In this document: positions 8,258-16,363 of the stretch, in pieces
Layout of the letters: each line of letters opens with the position of its first letter
How positions within the stretch are numbered: position 1 is the first letter of the stretch
NCBI RefSeq assembly: GCF_014334325.1
Contig: NZ_JACSET010000006.1
Coordinates: 1 to 64,000, forward strand
Direction: 5' to 3'
DNA length: 64,000 nt
Origin: Treponema sp. Marseille-Q4130
GTDB lineage: Bacteria; Spirochaetota; Spirochaetia; Treponematales; Treponemataceae
Notes under the pieces: generated by a model
What the model was told of the DNA's origin: nothing
What the model saw: the letters and a program-made list of their open reading frames with translations, nothing else
The model's database searches: none
Made by a program: the position numbers and the translations under genes

Positions 8258-8964
8258 TTTGCTTTTCTCCCTTTTGCCATATCAAAAAGCGCACCTAAGC
8301 TGCCTTCATTCGGCTTCGTTTCGCCCCCGATTGTTACGGGTATTTTCGGCGCGTTATCCGTCGTTGCCGTTTTCTTTTCGCCTCCCGATACCCCGCCTCC
8401 TTCACCGCCGTCCTTTTTCCCCGTGTCTTCAGCCATACGCTTTTTGACGTACTCGTAGATTTCCTCAAGCGACGGCACCTTTACAGGCTCCTCGTCTTTG
8501 GTCTCTTTTCCGTTATCCGGCGCTTTGGTTTCTTCCGCCGCTTTTTTTGCAGGATCGTCAGTTCCGCCGGATGCAGGCGGCGGATCGTCTTTTTTCGGCT
8601 CCTGTGCAGGCGGAGTGTCGCCGGTTTTCGGCGTCACTTCGGGCGCGTCCTGTAACGCTTCCGTGTACAGTTTTTCAAACTGTTCGGCGACTGCGCTCGC
8701 GGCTTCCGCAGCGACATTCGCATCTTGGCTTTTGACTTCCCGAAAATCTTCGAGATAGCGCAACAGCTGTGATTTCCCATCGCTTTCGGGTAAATCGTCG
8801 GTGAGCTTTTTCAGCGCATCGATACGGGATCCGATTTCTTCCGGCGACAAGGTATCTTTTTTCGCGATTATCTCGTCGAGCGCAGTTTTAAAGGATTCCG
8901 CCCCGTTGTCGGTTGTCATAAGCCGTCTTTTTGCGGCCATAAACAAACCCGTTAATAATTTCAT
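8254..8964 (-). CDS. Phage scaffold-like protein
   Basis: The start is taken at the ATG at 8964, which has GGAGGT 6 bases upstream, giving 236 residues; an in-frame ATG at 8988 lies inside the conserved TGACTATA junction sequence and lacks a ribosome site. The protein is highly charged and helical, with a long Pro/Asp/Lys low-complexity middle. Together with its place between the protease and cement/capsid genes this fits a capsid scaffold that is removed or cleaved during head maturation. No sequence family is certain. Confidence 0.55.
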   Translation of the reverse strand: MKLLTGLFMAAKRRLMTTDNGAESFKTALDEIIAKKDTLSPEEIGSRIDALKKLTDDLPESDGKSQLLRYLEDFREVKSQDANVAAEAASAVAEQFEKLYTEALQDAPEVTPKTGDTPPAQEPKKDDPPPASGGTDDPAKKAAEETKAPDNGKETKDEEPVKVPSLEEIYEYVKKRMAEDTGKKDGGEGGGVSGGEKKTATTDNAPKIPVTIGGETKPNEGSLGALFDMAKGRKAK

Positions 8965-8990
8965 AATTACCTCCGCGTATATAGTCATTT

Positions 8991-10343
8991 TTACGGCGCG
9001 TATAAGTCAAATATCGTGCCTTGTACTCGTTCAAAAATTGTCTTGCGTTTTTTTACGGATTGTGATATATTATCTGTAGGGCTTCCTGTGGTAAGAGCTT
9101 GATAAGCTTGGAAGACATAACCGTCTTTCGTACCCTGCCACCGTAGGGAAGCCTTATTTATTTCATCAATTACCTTGCTTTTTTGCCCGTATTGTGCTAT
9201 AATATCTATAGCAGGTTGTGACGAGGTCTCCGTCACGTTATTACCAGCAGAGCGTGAAACCGTGCGGTTTCCTGCTAATTCTTTTTCAAACCCAGTTACA
9301 ATCCATTTTTTCGGATTTCCATTCCATGAGTTTCGTATTACAGCTTTATAATTTTCTTTCTCGATATATATTCTGCCACGTTTATCCGTCATTGTAAGTT
9401 CGCCCGTTTCAATGACATCACCTAATTTTTTAACAGCACTATCTCCGTGTTTATCAATAATATGTGCCAGTCCATATCCTGTATGTTCTGTTTTGTTGGT
9501 AACCTCTCCCCATACTACGTCTATATCTCCTACATCTTTCCTGCTGAATGCCCCCTTGACTTGTCCGCCTTTATTCTTTACTAAAAAATCAATAGCCTTT
9601 TGACCGGTACCTTTATATTCAGGATAGTTTTTTTCTGGATAGCCGCTATCATCATCTTCTTCTGTTTCGCTGTTATTCTTTCCTTGATCGGCACCGCCTC
9701 CTCCCTTGCTTACAAACCGCCCGTTGCTCGCCGAATGCTCGTTGCCGTTCACATCCTGCTCGTCCCTTGTCATGCGCACGATGTCGAATATCGTTTGCCG
9801 CTCCGGTTCTTTATCGAGTACGACGGCATCCTCGCCGCCGCGCCCTGCAGGGAGCAACGCAAGGTGATTTACGTCGATGATCTCTTTCATCACGATGTCG
9901 TACGGCTCGCCGTGCGGACTTACTCCGCGCTGCCATTCGAACGTCGCGATATATCCGGGGCTTAACTGTTTTTCCCCTCGCTCGTATGCGCCTTGTGCTT
10001 CGTCGTCGTACAAAAGTACATTGCTTCGGATGCCGACTTCGTCCTTATCGTCAAGGTAATCGACAAACGGATTTTCCCCCGTGTAGCCGATTGTGAGATC
10101 GCGAAAATTACGACTGTCGACTAAAACGGACGGATGATGATGTGTCAGCGGCAATAACTTAAACTTGCCGCACGCGGCCGCTAACACACTTGCGGGGCGA
10201 TATACCTTGTATATGTCTTTTTTCTCCGCCCACTCCGGCGCGCCGTCCTGATGAGGAAACGGAAGCCTGAGTGTCGGAAGTTCGGAGTATGCGTAATCAT
10301 AAATGCCGCTTACGGCAATACGGATATTTTTCAGTTCTGCCAT
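8991..10343 (-). CDS. DUF2213-type prohead protease fused to a BECR/colicin-like nuclease domain
   Basis: Residues 1 to about 185 match the DUF2213 pattern, including a PLTHHHPSVLVDSRNF segment and a late EIIDVNHLALLPAGRGG segment, a group regarded as prohead maturation proteases. After a low-complexity linker, residues 240-345 change character: GTGQKAIDFLVKNKGGQVKG, then GYGLAHIIDKHGD and RNSWNGNPKKWIVTGFEKE. This is the signature I know from the phage barnase-EndoU-colicinE5/D-RelE-like (PBECR) nucleases, with His in HIIDKH as a likely catalytic residue. The final 100 residues are polar and unassigned. Such a fusion would be cut or packaged during head maturation. Full length is 450 residues. 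Confidence 0.65.
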   Translation of the reverse strand: MAELKNIRIAVSGIYDYAYSELPTLRLPFPHQDGAPEWAEKKDIYKVYRPASVLAAACGKFKLLPLTHHHPSVLVDSRNFRDLTIGYTGENPFVDYLDDKDEVGIRSNVLLYDDEAQGAYERGEKQLSPGYIATFEWQRGVSPHGEPYDIVMKEIIDVNHLALLPAGRGGEDAVVLDKEPERQTIFDIVRMTRDEQDVNGNEHSASNGRFVSKGGGGADQGKNNSETEEDDDSGYPEKNYPEYKGTGQKAIDFLVKNKGGQVKGAFSRKDVGDIDVVWGEVTNKTEHTGYGLAHIIDKHGDSAVKKLGDVIETGELTMTDKRGRIYIEKENYKAVIRNSWNGNPKKWIVTGFEKELAGNRTVSRSAGNNVTETSSQPAIDIIAQYGQKSKVIDEINKASLRWQGTKDGYVFQAYQALTTGSPTDNISQSVKKRKTIFERVQGTIFDLYAP

Positions 10344-10355
10344 ATATGCTTATAG

Positions 10356-10607
10356 TCATTTTTTATCGGCGCTGTCCTGCACTATTTTCTCAACGGTATC
10401 GCCCCATAGTTCCCATTGCTGTACGAGGGTATCGTAGTACAGAATAAGCGCTGCATAGTCTTTAACGCTTTTCGGTACGTCCAGCTTTTCTCTGTTCGGC
10501 TTCGGCGGCAGTACCGGAGGCGTTACCGGTACTGTCCTGCACGCGCTCGTTATTGCGAGTAATAATATCACCGATAATATCGTCCAAATCTTCATCACTT
10601 TGCGCAT
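10356..10607 (-). CDS. o-spanin lipoprotein (Rz1-like)
   Basis: This 83-residue protein has a lipoprotein signal (hydrophobic run, then ITSAC with Cys at 23) and a Pro-rich start of the mature part (VPVTPPVLPPKPNR), both typical of Rz1-type outer membrane spanin subunits. Its first 146 bases lie inside the gene for the membrane-anchored coiled-coil protein upstream, in another frame, the classic nested Rz/Rz1 layout. Together the two would fuse inner and outer membranes at lysis. Its stop codon TGA is part of the TGACTATA junction sequence. Confidence 0.7.
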   Translation of the reverse strand: MRKVMKIWTILSVILLLAITSACRTVPVTPPVLPPKPNREKLDVPKSVKDYAALILYYDTLVQQWELWGDTVEKIVQDSADKK

Positions 10608-10821
10608 TGTGTATTCTCCTCAAAAGCTCTCCGTTCTCTTTTTGTATTTCACCCAACCCCCGCGTATGCTCAAGTAAGACGCGGATATTCATCGATTGCT
10701 TTGCAACTCTCCAGCGCAGCGCCTCATTTTCTTTGCTGATTTTCTTTATTATTTTTGCGAGTATGACAATAAAAATTGCCAATATCACAATCATTGCAAG
10801 TAAGATTAAAATCGCATTCAT
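10462..10821 (-). CDS. i-spanin (Rz-like)
   Basis: This 119-residue protein has one N-terminal membrane segment (residues 3-27, very Ile/Leu/Val rich) followed by a charged coiled coil, as expected of an inner-membrane spanin with a periplasmic helical rod. The 3' end holds the start of the o-spanin gene in another frame. It overlaps the holin candidate upstream by 4 bases (ATGA), so the lysis genes form one coupled unit. Confidence 0.65.
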   Translation of the reverse strand: MNAILILLAMIVILAIFIVILAKIIKKISKENEALRWRVAKQSMNIRVLLEHTRGLGEIQKENGELLRRIHNAQSDEDLDDIIGDIITRNNERVQDSTGNASGTAAEAEQRKAGRTEKR

Positions 10822-11090
10822 TGTGTCGTACCTCCGAAACGGATTTCTTTTATTTTGTCCATGACAATGGATAAATACACAGGGCTAAAACAGGCGGCAA
10901 TGCCAAGCCCCGAAAAAATAACATCGTTTATCTTGATACTGTAGCTATCGCTTGCAAACTTAAATGCCGACCATCCGGCAATCCAGATCGCAGCGATTAT
11001 CTGGCTTTTCAGCGATATCGGTTTCGCTTTTAACCCTTGTTTTACATCTTTTCTGCTTTCAGCAGATTCGTCATTATGCAGCCCTATCAT
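10818..11090 (-). CDS. Holin candidate
   Basis: This 90-residue protein has two hydrophobic segments (about residues 30-48 and 54-74) separated by a short polar turn, a charged N-terminus (RKDVKQGLKAK) and a short charged C-terminus. That fits a class II holin, which forms the membrane lesion that releases or activates the lysin. It lies between the lysin candidate and the spanins and overlaps both neighbours. Holins share little sequence, so the call rests on topology and place. Confidence 0.55.
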   Translation of the reverse strand: MIGLHNDESAESRKDVKQGLKAKPISLKSQIIAAIWIAGWSAFKFASDSYSIKINDVIFSGLGIAACFSPVYLSIVMDKIKEIRFGGTTQ

Positions 11091-11568
11091 CTTCGCCTCC
11101 GTCGTACCGATAACAAATCGTATAAAAAATCCCGAGCGCTTTTATCGGCGGATCGTGCGGCTCAAATAGCGCATCACCGTTTTTATCGACACATAAAAAA
11201 TGTGTCCCGCTCGGACCGCCTTGTCGTATCTTTTGTATAAACGCATCCGCACGACGCTCTTTTACGCTCGCATACCATGTGAATACGCCGTTTCTAAAAA
11301 CCGCTACTTCGACAAACTTGCCGGAGCATCCGAGTGTTTGTAATGCGAGGTTCGCAATCGCAGCGGAATTTGCCACGCAGTTTTTTTCTCCGTGCAGCGT
11401 CGTAATATATTCAAGTTTTTTCGATTTTTCCCATAACGCATTGATTTCTTGCGCGGTAAGCGCACGACCTGCTTTTAATTCCGCAAGATGTAACGCGCTC
11501 CTAAAAAAACATCCGATCCGCTGTATCACTTGATAAAGCGCAGGATCATTTTGAAAAAGATAATTCAT
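11074..11568 (-). CDS. Cysteine-peptidase-like protein, candidate phage lysin (DUF261-like?)
   Basis: This 164-residue protein has no signal peptide. It contains GEKNCVANSAAIANLALQ with Cys64 at the head of a helix, then SGTHFLCVDKNGD with a His about 65 residues later, followed by FEPHDPP. A Cys at a helix start, a late His on a strand and a following Asp is the papain/C39-like pattern, so it may be a peptidase or amidase that cuts peptidoglycan. It resembles, from memory only, the DUF261 proteins of Borrelia cp32 prophages. The place directly upstream of the holin candidate and spanins supports a lysis role. No other lysin was found in the prophage. Confidence 0.5.
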   Translation of the reverse strand: MNYLFQNDPALYQVIQRIGCFFRSALHLAELKAGRALTAQEINALWEKSKKLEYITTLHGEKNCVANSAAIANLALQTLGCSGKFVEVAVFRNGVFTWYASVKERRADAFIQKIRQGGPSGTHFLCVDKNGDALFEPHDPPIKALGIFYTICYRYDGGEDDRAA

Positions 11569-11858
11569 TCGTGCCTCTCCTTTTTGAGCGCATCTTTGAT
11601 ATCCTTTGTGTCCTCTTTTATGCCGTCGATTTTTTCGACCAATACGGCAAGCAATGATTCATGCGATGACGAACGAGAATACAAATCCGAAAACTTTTCA
11701 CGCGCCTTTGCCCGTTCTTCTCTATCTCTCTCTTCGTTTGTATTTACTCTTTGCAAAATCCGCCCCAACTGGATCGATATATCCGCAATTTTAATAATGA
11801 CGCCGCCTACAAAGCCCGCGATTGTTATTCCTATAGTTATGGCACCGCCGAAATTCAT
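11565..11858 (-). CDS. Small membrane-anchored coiled-coil protein (lysis cassette)
   Basis: The start is an ATG at 11858; AGGGAGGT lies 9 bases upstream, inside what would be an N-terminal extension from 11882. The 97-residue product has one N-terminal membrane segment (FGGAITIGITIAGFVGGVII) and a charged coiled coil ending in alternating Lys/Glu. This layout is common for haemolysin XhlA-type or holin-accessory proteins in phage lysis modules. It overlaps the next gene by ATGA. Exact role unknown. Confidence 0.55.
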   Translation of the reverse strand: MNFGGAITIGITIAGFVGGVIIKIADISIQLGRILQRVNTNEERDREERAKAREKFSDLYSRSSSHESLLAVLVEKIDGIKEDTKDIKDALKKERHE

Positions 11859-11888
11859 TTTTTTACATACCTCCCTATACATCTATAG

Positions 11889-12797
11889 TCATTCAGCGTA
11901 TTCAACCGGCACGAGCGCGCACCTACAGTTATAGTCATCCACTTCGTCCGGCAGTGCGTTTATATCGAATATTTGCCCGTCAAGCGCCGCATGTGTTGAG
12001 CGGACACGGACATCGTGAGCCGTCACCCACTTTACCTTAGTTACTCCGGCATTTACAAACGTCGCGATTGCCGTAGCTTTATTGAGCCGTGAAAGTTGAT
12101 CACGCGCAAAAAATCGCGCCATACGAGCGGACGATCCGAGCATTTGTTTTGTAAGCGCTCGTATATCGAGTACATCCGATTTTCCGACGACGTAATTGTC
12201 TATTTTTTGCAATAACTTTCGTTTTAATAAATCCTTCTCACCTGCTATCCGCCTCATCGAATTATCGATATACAACCGTCGAATTTCTGCCATATTGTCG
12301 TTATAGAGCTTTTGTTTATCGATTGAAAAACTTTTGATAATGCGCTGCATGGTATCGCCCGCATCACCGCTGAATTTTTTCGAAAAACTGCTCTGACTTT
12401 CAAAAAATATTTTTTCGAGGATTTCCAAAAGGTCTATATTCGGTATTTCGTCGGTTTGATCGTTTTTCAGATTTTCTCTTACCGACGCGAGTGATGCTTT
12501 GAGATTCGCTTTTTCAACATTTTCTTTTGCCTCTTGCTCTATCTGCTCTAAAAACGACATCGTTTCTTGAAAATCGTCGTTTCCTGCGCTGTCGGTTATA
12601 AGTCTTTTTTCGCTTATACCGGCAATTTCCGCCTGCTGTCTAAATGTATGCAAGAGTTCTCGAACAATTTTTTCATATTCTTTTTTTAATAATTTTTTTA
12701 TTTTGATTTCAGCTGCCAAATTCGGGTGCGGGAAGCCCTGACGTTGAAATCGTAAAAACGCCGACTTTGATCCGTTCGGAATAAAATCACTTGCCAT
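11889..12797 (-). CDS. Phage head morphogenesis protein (Mu gpF / SPP1 gp7-like)
   Basis: This 302-residue protein ends in the typical minor head domain: KWVTAHDVRVRSTHAALDG followed by DDYNCRCALVPVEY. The D-x-R-V-R...H...DG and C-x-C pattern is the hallmark of the Mu gpF/SPP1 gp7 group, which joins the portal inside the capsid. The N-terminal 200 residues are helical. It follows the portal gene after a short HTH gene. Its TGA stop forms part of a TGACTATA junction motif. Confidence 0.8.
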   Translation of the reverse strand: MASDFIPNGSKSAFLRFQRQGFPHPNLAAEIKIKKLLKKEYEKIVRELLHTFRQQAEIAGISEKRLITDSAGNDDFQETMSFLEQIEQEAKENVEKANLKASLASVRENLKNDQTDEIPNIDLLEILEKIFFESQSSFSKKFSGDAGDTMQRIIKSFSIDKQKLYNDNMAEIRRLYIDNSMRRIAGEKDLLKRKLLQKIDNYVVGKSDVLDIRALTKQMLGSSARMARFFARDQLSRLNKATAIATFVNAGVTKVKWVTAHDVRVRSTHAALDGQIFDINALPDEVDDYNCRCALVPVEYAE

Positions 12798-12984
12798 TTT
12801 TCAGATACTCGTATGTAGTTTCCAACACGGGCGCGAGTTTTCGCATTTCGTCATCTGACGGTGTACTCGTCGGAACACCTGTCATCCACGACGATACGGG
12901 TATGCCCGCCCGTTTTGCAATCTCGTTCCACGTCAAGCCGAGCGATTCTTTTAGTTTCAATATCCGTTTAAATTCCTGTGTCAT
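12787..12984 (-). CDS. Small HTH (XRE-like) protein inside the head operon
   Basis: This 65-residue protein reads LKESLGLTWNEIAKRAGIPVSSWMTG, a helix-turn-helix of the XRE/Cro type, followed by a short helix. It overlaps the portal gene by 17 bases and the gpF-like gene by 11, so it is made from the late transcript. A regulator placed between two virion genes is unusual; it might control late transcription or act on the host. Function is unproven. Confidence 0.55.
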   Translation of the reverse strand: MTQEFKRILKLKESLGLTWNEIAKRAGIPVSSWMTGVPTSTPSDDEMRKLAPVLETTYEYLKNGK

Positions 12985-14662
12985 TTTTCACCCCCTGCAT
13001 ATCGTTTCTTCCGGCGTCGAGCATGTGCCAAAGGTCGCCGTCGATTTTGTCATCTTCACCGCCGCTTAATTCCTGCATCGTCTTTTCATCAAGTTCAACA
13101 CTCGGAACACATGTATGCGCAATGTCTATCGCCGTCGTAATCGGTATACCGATCGCCGACAGTTGCCCCGCAATCTGTGTAAACTGCACACCGAGCGCGG
13201 CTTTGTCTTTGTCGGAGAGGATAACGCCGGTATCGGGCTTTATCGTCACTTCCGTTGCGTGTTTCGCCTGTTCGGAGTTTTTCCCGAAACACGAATAGAC
13301 GAGCAGCTCGATACAGTTTTTAAAACTCGGCGCGACATTATTAAATAAAATACGGATCGCCTCGCTCTGCTTGAGCGTTACGTCGTCTTCATTGTCGCTT
13401 GCAAGCCCCGTACTTTTCTGCGCAAATAAAATACTCTCGGGTATGCTCGAACTCGCACACAAGGCAAGACGCGATTCCGAAATAAGCTGCTGAAATCCCG
13501 TATACGTACGTTCGAGTATTTTTATTTCACCGATTGCGTTTATCGCTTTCGGATGCAGCATACTCCATTCGCGCATCTGCCGTTCGTTTTCCTTGAAAAA
13601 TAATTTTGCATAATCCGGTCCGTTTTCGGTTATGAGCCCGTCAGCGGGCAAACTGTGATACATCAATGACATCTGCTGTGCCATAATCGGGAGGGACATT
13701 TTCATAATTTCGTAGCCTTCGTAGTCTTTGATCCAGCCCTCAAAATCCGACGTAGACCATCCCATTTGCTTTATTGCACCCCAAAACGGGAGTTTTACGG
13801 GGCGTATCATCGCCATACGCTGTGTACTCACTCGACACCCGCCGAGCGGTATAAATAGGCTGCGGGCATAAAGATAATCCTGCGCGGTGATATTTGTCTC
13901 CGGCGTAAACACGCAGTTCCAGCGATCGGCGGTAACCCAATATTTGATAAAATTTTTCTCTCCGACCTTTTTCAAAAGCTCCTGTATACCAGCCTGTGTA
14001 CGAACAGGATTATCGCCGTCGAGAACAGGATATACTACCGCACCGCCGAACGTGAGTGCCTGTGTTATCCCTTGTGCGTATGCGTCGGTAAATCCGCACT
14101 TGTCCGCATACTCCTCAAGCGTTTGTATGTCATCGGGTGTAAACGCGGCGCATTGAAAACGCACCCCGTCGAGAGAAAGACAGCCTGCTTTTTTGTTGAT
14201 GATTTTCGCCGGTAACCCGCCGCTTGCGTAGTAGCTCGTTGCTTCCGTCGGCGTAATTGATACGGGAATAAAACTCTGCGTACTCATACCCGGATCGATA
14301 AACGTACCGATCCCGCTTGTCGGGTTATAGTAGCCGTCCTGCGTGATACCCTTTTGCGCCTGCATCGCTTTTTGCGCATATCGCTCGCGGATAAACACGT
14401 CAATATTTTCCCGCGTTTTCAGCCTCAACGCTTCACGCATTTCCTGTACGCTCTGCACCGCACCGTCGGTTGCAATATTTGTGCGTACCTCGTCATAGAG
14501 CGTATCGCGGATCGCTGAAAGTTCGGATGCGTCGAGCGTTATTTCTCCATATCCGTCGTTTGTCGTTTCCGCGCATTCCGCTTCGTGACGAGCTATAATG
14601 TCAAATATACGTTTGTGATTTTTGTTTTTTTCAGTTTTTGCCAACGATTTGAAGGTAGCCAT
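12968..14662 (-). CDS. Phage portal protein (DUF1073-type)
   Basis: This 564-residue protein follows the large terminase gene with a 32-base overlap, the standard portal position. It has the DUF1073 character: an N-terminal helical region, then FSTQSFIPVSITP-like strands, a TEATSYYASGGLPAKIINKKA segment broken over two strands, and a late SESRLALCASSSIPESILF helix followed by SDNEDDVTLKQSEAIR. Portals form the twelve-subunit ring through which DNA enters the head. The Pfam family carrying DUF1073 was renamed after the anti-CBASS protein Acb1, but here size and context point to the portal. Confidence 0.8.
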   Translation of the reverse strand: MATFKSLAKTEKNKNHKRIFDIIARHEAECAETTNDGYGEITLDASELSAIRDTLYDEVRTNIATDGAVQSVQEMREALRLKTRENIDVFIRERYAQKAMQAQKGITQDGYYNPTSGIGTFIDPGMSTQSFIPVSITPTEATSYYASGGLPAKIINKKAGCLSLDGVRFQCAAFTPDDIQTLEEYADKCGFTDAYAQGITQALTFGGAVVYPVLDGDNPVRTQAGIQELLKKVGEKNFIKYWVTADRWNCVFTPETNITAQDYLYARSLFIPLGGCRVSTQRMAMIRPVKLPFWGAIKQMGWSTSDFEGWIKDYEGYEIMKMSLPIMAQQMSLMYHSLPADGLITENGPDYAKLFFKENERQMREWSMLHPKAINAIGEIKILERTYTGFQQLISESRLALCASSSIPESILFAQKSTGLASDNEDDVTLKQSEAIRILFNNVAPSFKNCIELLVYSCFGKNSEQAKHATEVTIKPDTGVILSDKDKAALGVQFTQIAGQLSAIGIPITTAIDIAHTCVPSVELDEKTMQELSGGEDDKIDGDLWHMLDAGRNDMQGVKNDTGI

Positions 14663-15956
14663 TTTCTTTTACATTCTCCCGTGATAAATCTTTTAAGTTT
14701 AAAAAATCCGCGTCGCTTCGAACGATGCGATAAATTACATATTCAATCGCATCACAAATGTGATCAGGTGCATCCTCACCTTTGCCTTTTTCAGGCATTC
14801 CGTTTTCCGCATACTGCCTTGTTTTAAGTGCCTCCGACACGATGTCCGTCTCGCGCGTATCAAAGATGTGCAACAGCCCCATGCGAAACAGTTTATTGAC
14901 GTAAAACACGCGATCGATAATGCGCGGATTTACGCTCCCAATACGGCACTCGATACCCTGCTCGATGATCTCATCGCGGTAGCCCCGCAATATCTCTTTG
15001 CCCGAACAATCGGGGTACCAGAGTATGCGATGATGCGGATAAGTAGCACGCATTTTCACCGGAGCCGTTCCGATATCCTCGAAGCTCCATCCCCTCACTA
15101 TATATAGTCTTTTATCCTTTTTGATTATTGCGGCAGCTTTGGAAAAACCGGAGTTAAGGTCCTGCCCGACCATAATCACGTACTCCGCTCCAATATCGAA
15201 CGGTCTACATTTACATTTGCAATCGTCATAATCGGGATATACCCGCCCCGTACGTAAGTTTACAAATCGTCCCTCGAGATATGCCATGCGCTCGTTATCG
15301 TCATAAATCGCATAGAGGCTATCGACGTAGCTCCGCGCAAGTGTCGTATTCGCCCTCGTCTCGCCCCGTACAAGCATGTATCGCTGCTTTGCCCGTTTAA
15401 GCTCTTGTACAACATTGTACAACCCGCGATAGCCCTGCACCGTCGTAAAATACGCAATATACGGTATACGTCCATCGGGTAACACGATACGAGTACGCTC
15501 GCGAATTGCCTTATTTGCGGCAAGCACCTTTTGCTGTGAAAGCTCATCGATTTCGTCGCATAAAAAAATGCTGACGTTATAGGCATAAACATCTTCAGGT
15601 TGTTCGATTGCAATTAAAAAAAACGTTATTGTACCGATAACAAGCGTATTATCCTGTCGATTAAAACTATAAATACTGTGCGTGCGCTTGAGTATGGCAA
15701 ATAAATCCTTGAGTACGGTTTTTTTAATGAGCGTTATCGTTGTACTGCCAATACCGACTGCGACATCGTGTCCGTTATAGGTTTTTACAATGTCAAGGAT
15801 TGCAAGCACAATACAAAAACTTTTCCCACACCCGTAGCCGCCTGCAAGGATAAACCAGTCAAAATCCGGCAAAATATGCGGTCCTGCAACCATTTGCCGT
15901 TGATGAATAAACGGAGTAATATTGTTTTCATTCGGTACGATGCGCTTATTCGCCAT
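14631..15956 (-). CDS. terL: Terminase large subunit
   Basis: This 441-residue ATPase-nuclease drives DNA packaging. The Walker A motif is GGYGCGKS near residue 42, and the Walker B is IFLCDEIDELS near 132, followed by a coupling motif region. The nuclease half has MVGQDLNSGFSKAAAIIK (first acidic residue), a central PDCSGKE and a late DAPDHICDAIEYVIYR, which supply the three acidic metal-binding positions. It overlaps the small subunit gene by 11 bases and the portal by 32. The gene is intact. Confidence 0.9.
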   Translation of the reverse strand: MANKRIVPNENNITPFIHQRQMVAGPHILPDFDWFILAGGYGCGKSFCIVLAILDIVKTYNGHDVAVGIGSTTITLIKKTVLKDLFAILKRTHSIYSFNRQDNTLVIGTITFFLIAIEQPEDVYAYNVSIFLCDEIDELSQQKVLAANKAIRERTRIVLPDGRIPYIAYFTTVQGYRGLYNVVQELKRAKQRYMLVRGETRANTTLARSYVDSLYAIYDDNERMAYLEGRFVNLRTGRVYPDYDDCKCKCRPFDIGAEYVIMVGQDLNSGFSKAAAIIKKDKRLYIVRGWSFEDIGTAPVKMRATYPHHRILWYPDCSGKEILRGYRDEIIEQGIECRIGSVNPRIIDRVFYVNKLFRMGLLHIFDTRETDIVSEALKTRQYAENGMPEKGKGEDAPDHICDAIEYVIYRIVRSDADFLNLKDLSRENVKENGYLQIVGKN

Positions 15957-16350
15957 CGCCTTTCCCGAGTTCTACATTGCTTGCCTTGACAAGTTCGTCT
16001 TTGTTTATGCTATTTTCGCCAGAAAAATTGATATTTAATGGATCGGTCGAATCAAGGCGTATCGTCGGTGTGTCCTCATACCCGCGCTGGCGGCCTTTTT
16101 TCGAAAGCACCCATTTAGCCGTAGAGATATCACCCTCTTTTACTGCCTTAAATACCTGTCCTTCTGCGAGATCAAGTATCTTTTCCGTTTCGGCACTGAA
16201 CGCTTTTTTTGTTTCTGCCCATCGGTTTATTAAACTTCGCGCTGTATCCCACGAGCAATTAAGACGATGAGCAACAGTTAATACAATTCCGACGCTCCCG
16301 TCTATAGCTTCAAGTACCGTTTCTTTTTTTATCCCTCGATAGCTTGCCAT
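15946..16350 (-). CDS. terS: Terminase small subunit
   Basis: This 134-residue protein has an N-terminal HTH-like segment (GSVGIVLTVAHRLNCSWDTARSLI split over residues 18-41) followed by helices and a polar C-terminus, the layout of a small terminase that recognises the packaging site. It directly precedes and overlaps terL. The 13-base gap to the Mom-type gene upstream shows the modification gene is read into the packaging operon. Confidence 0.75.
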   Translation of the reverse strand: MASYRGIKKETVLEAIDGSVGIVLTVAHRLNCSWDTARSLINRWAETKKAFSAETEKILDLAEGQVFKAVKEGDISTAKWVLSKKGRQRGYEDTPTIRLDSTDPLNINFSGENSINKDELVKASNVELGKGDGE

Positions 16351-16363
16351 ATTTCACCCATTC

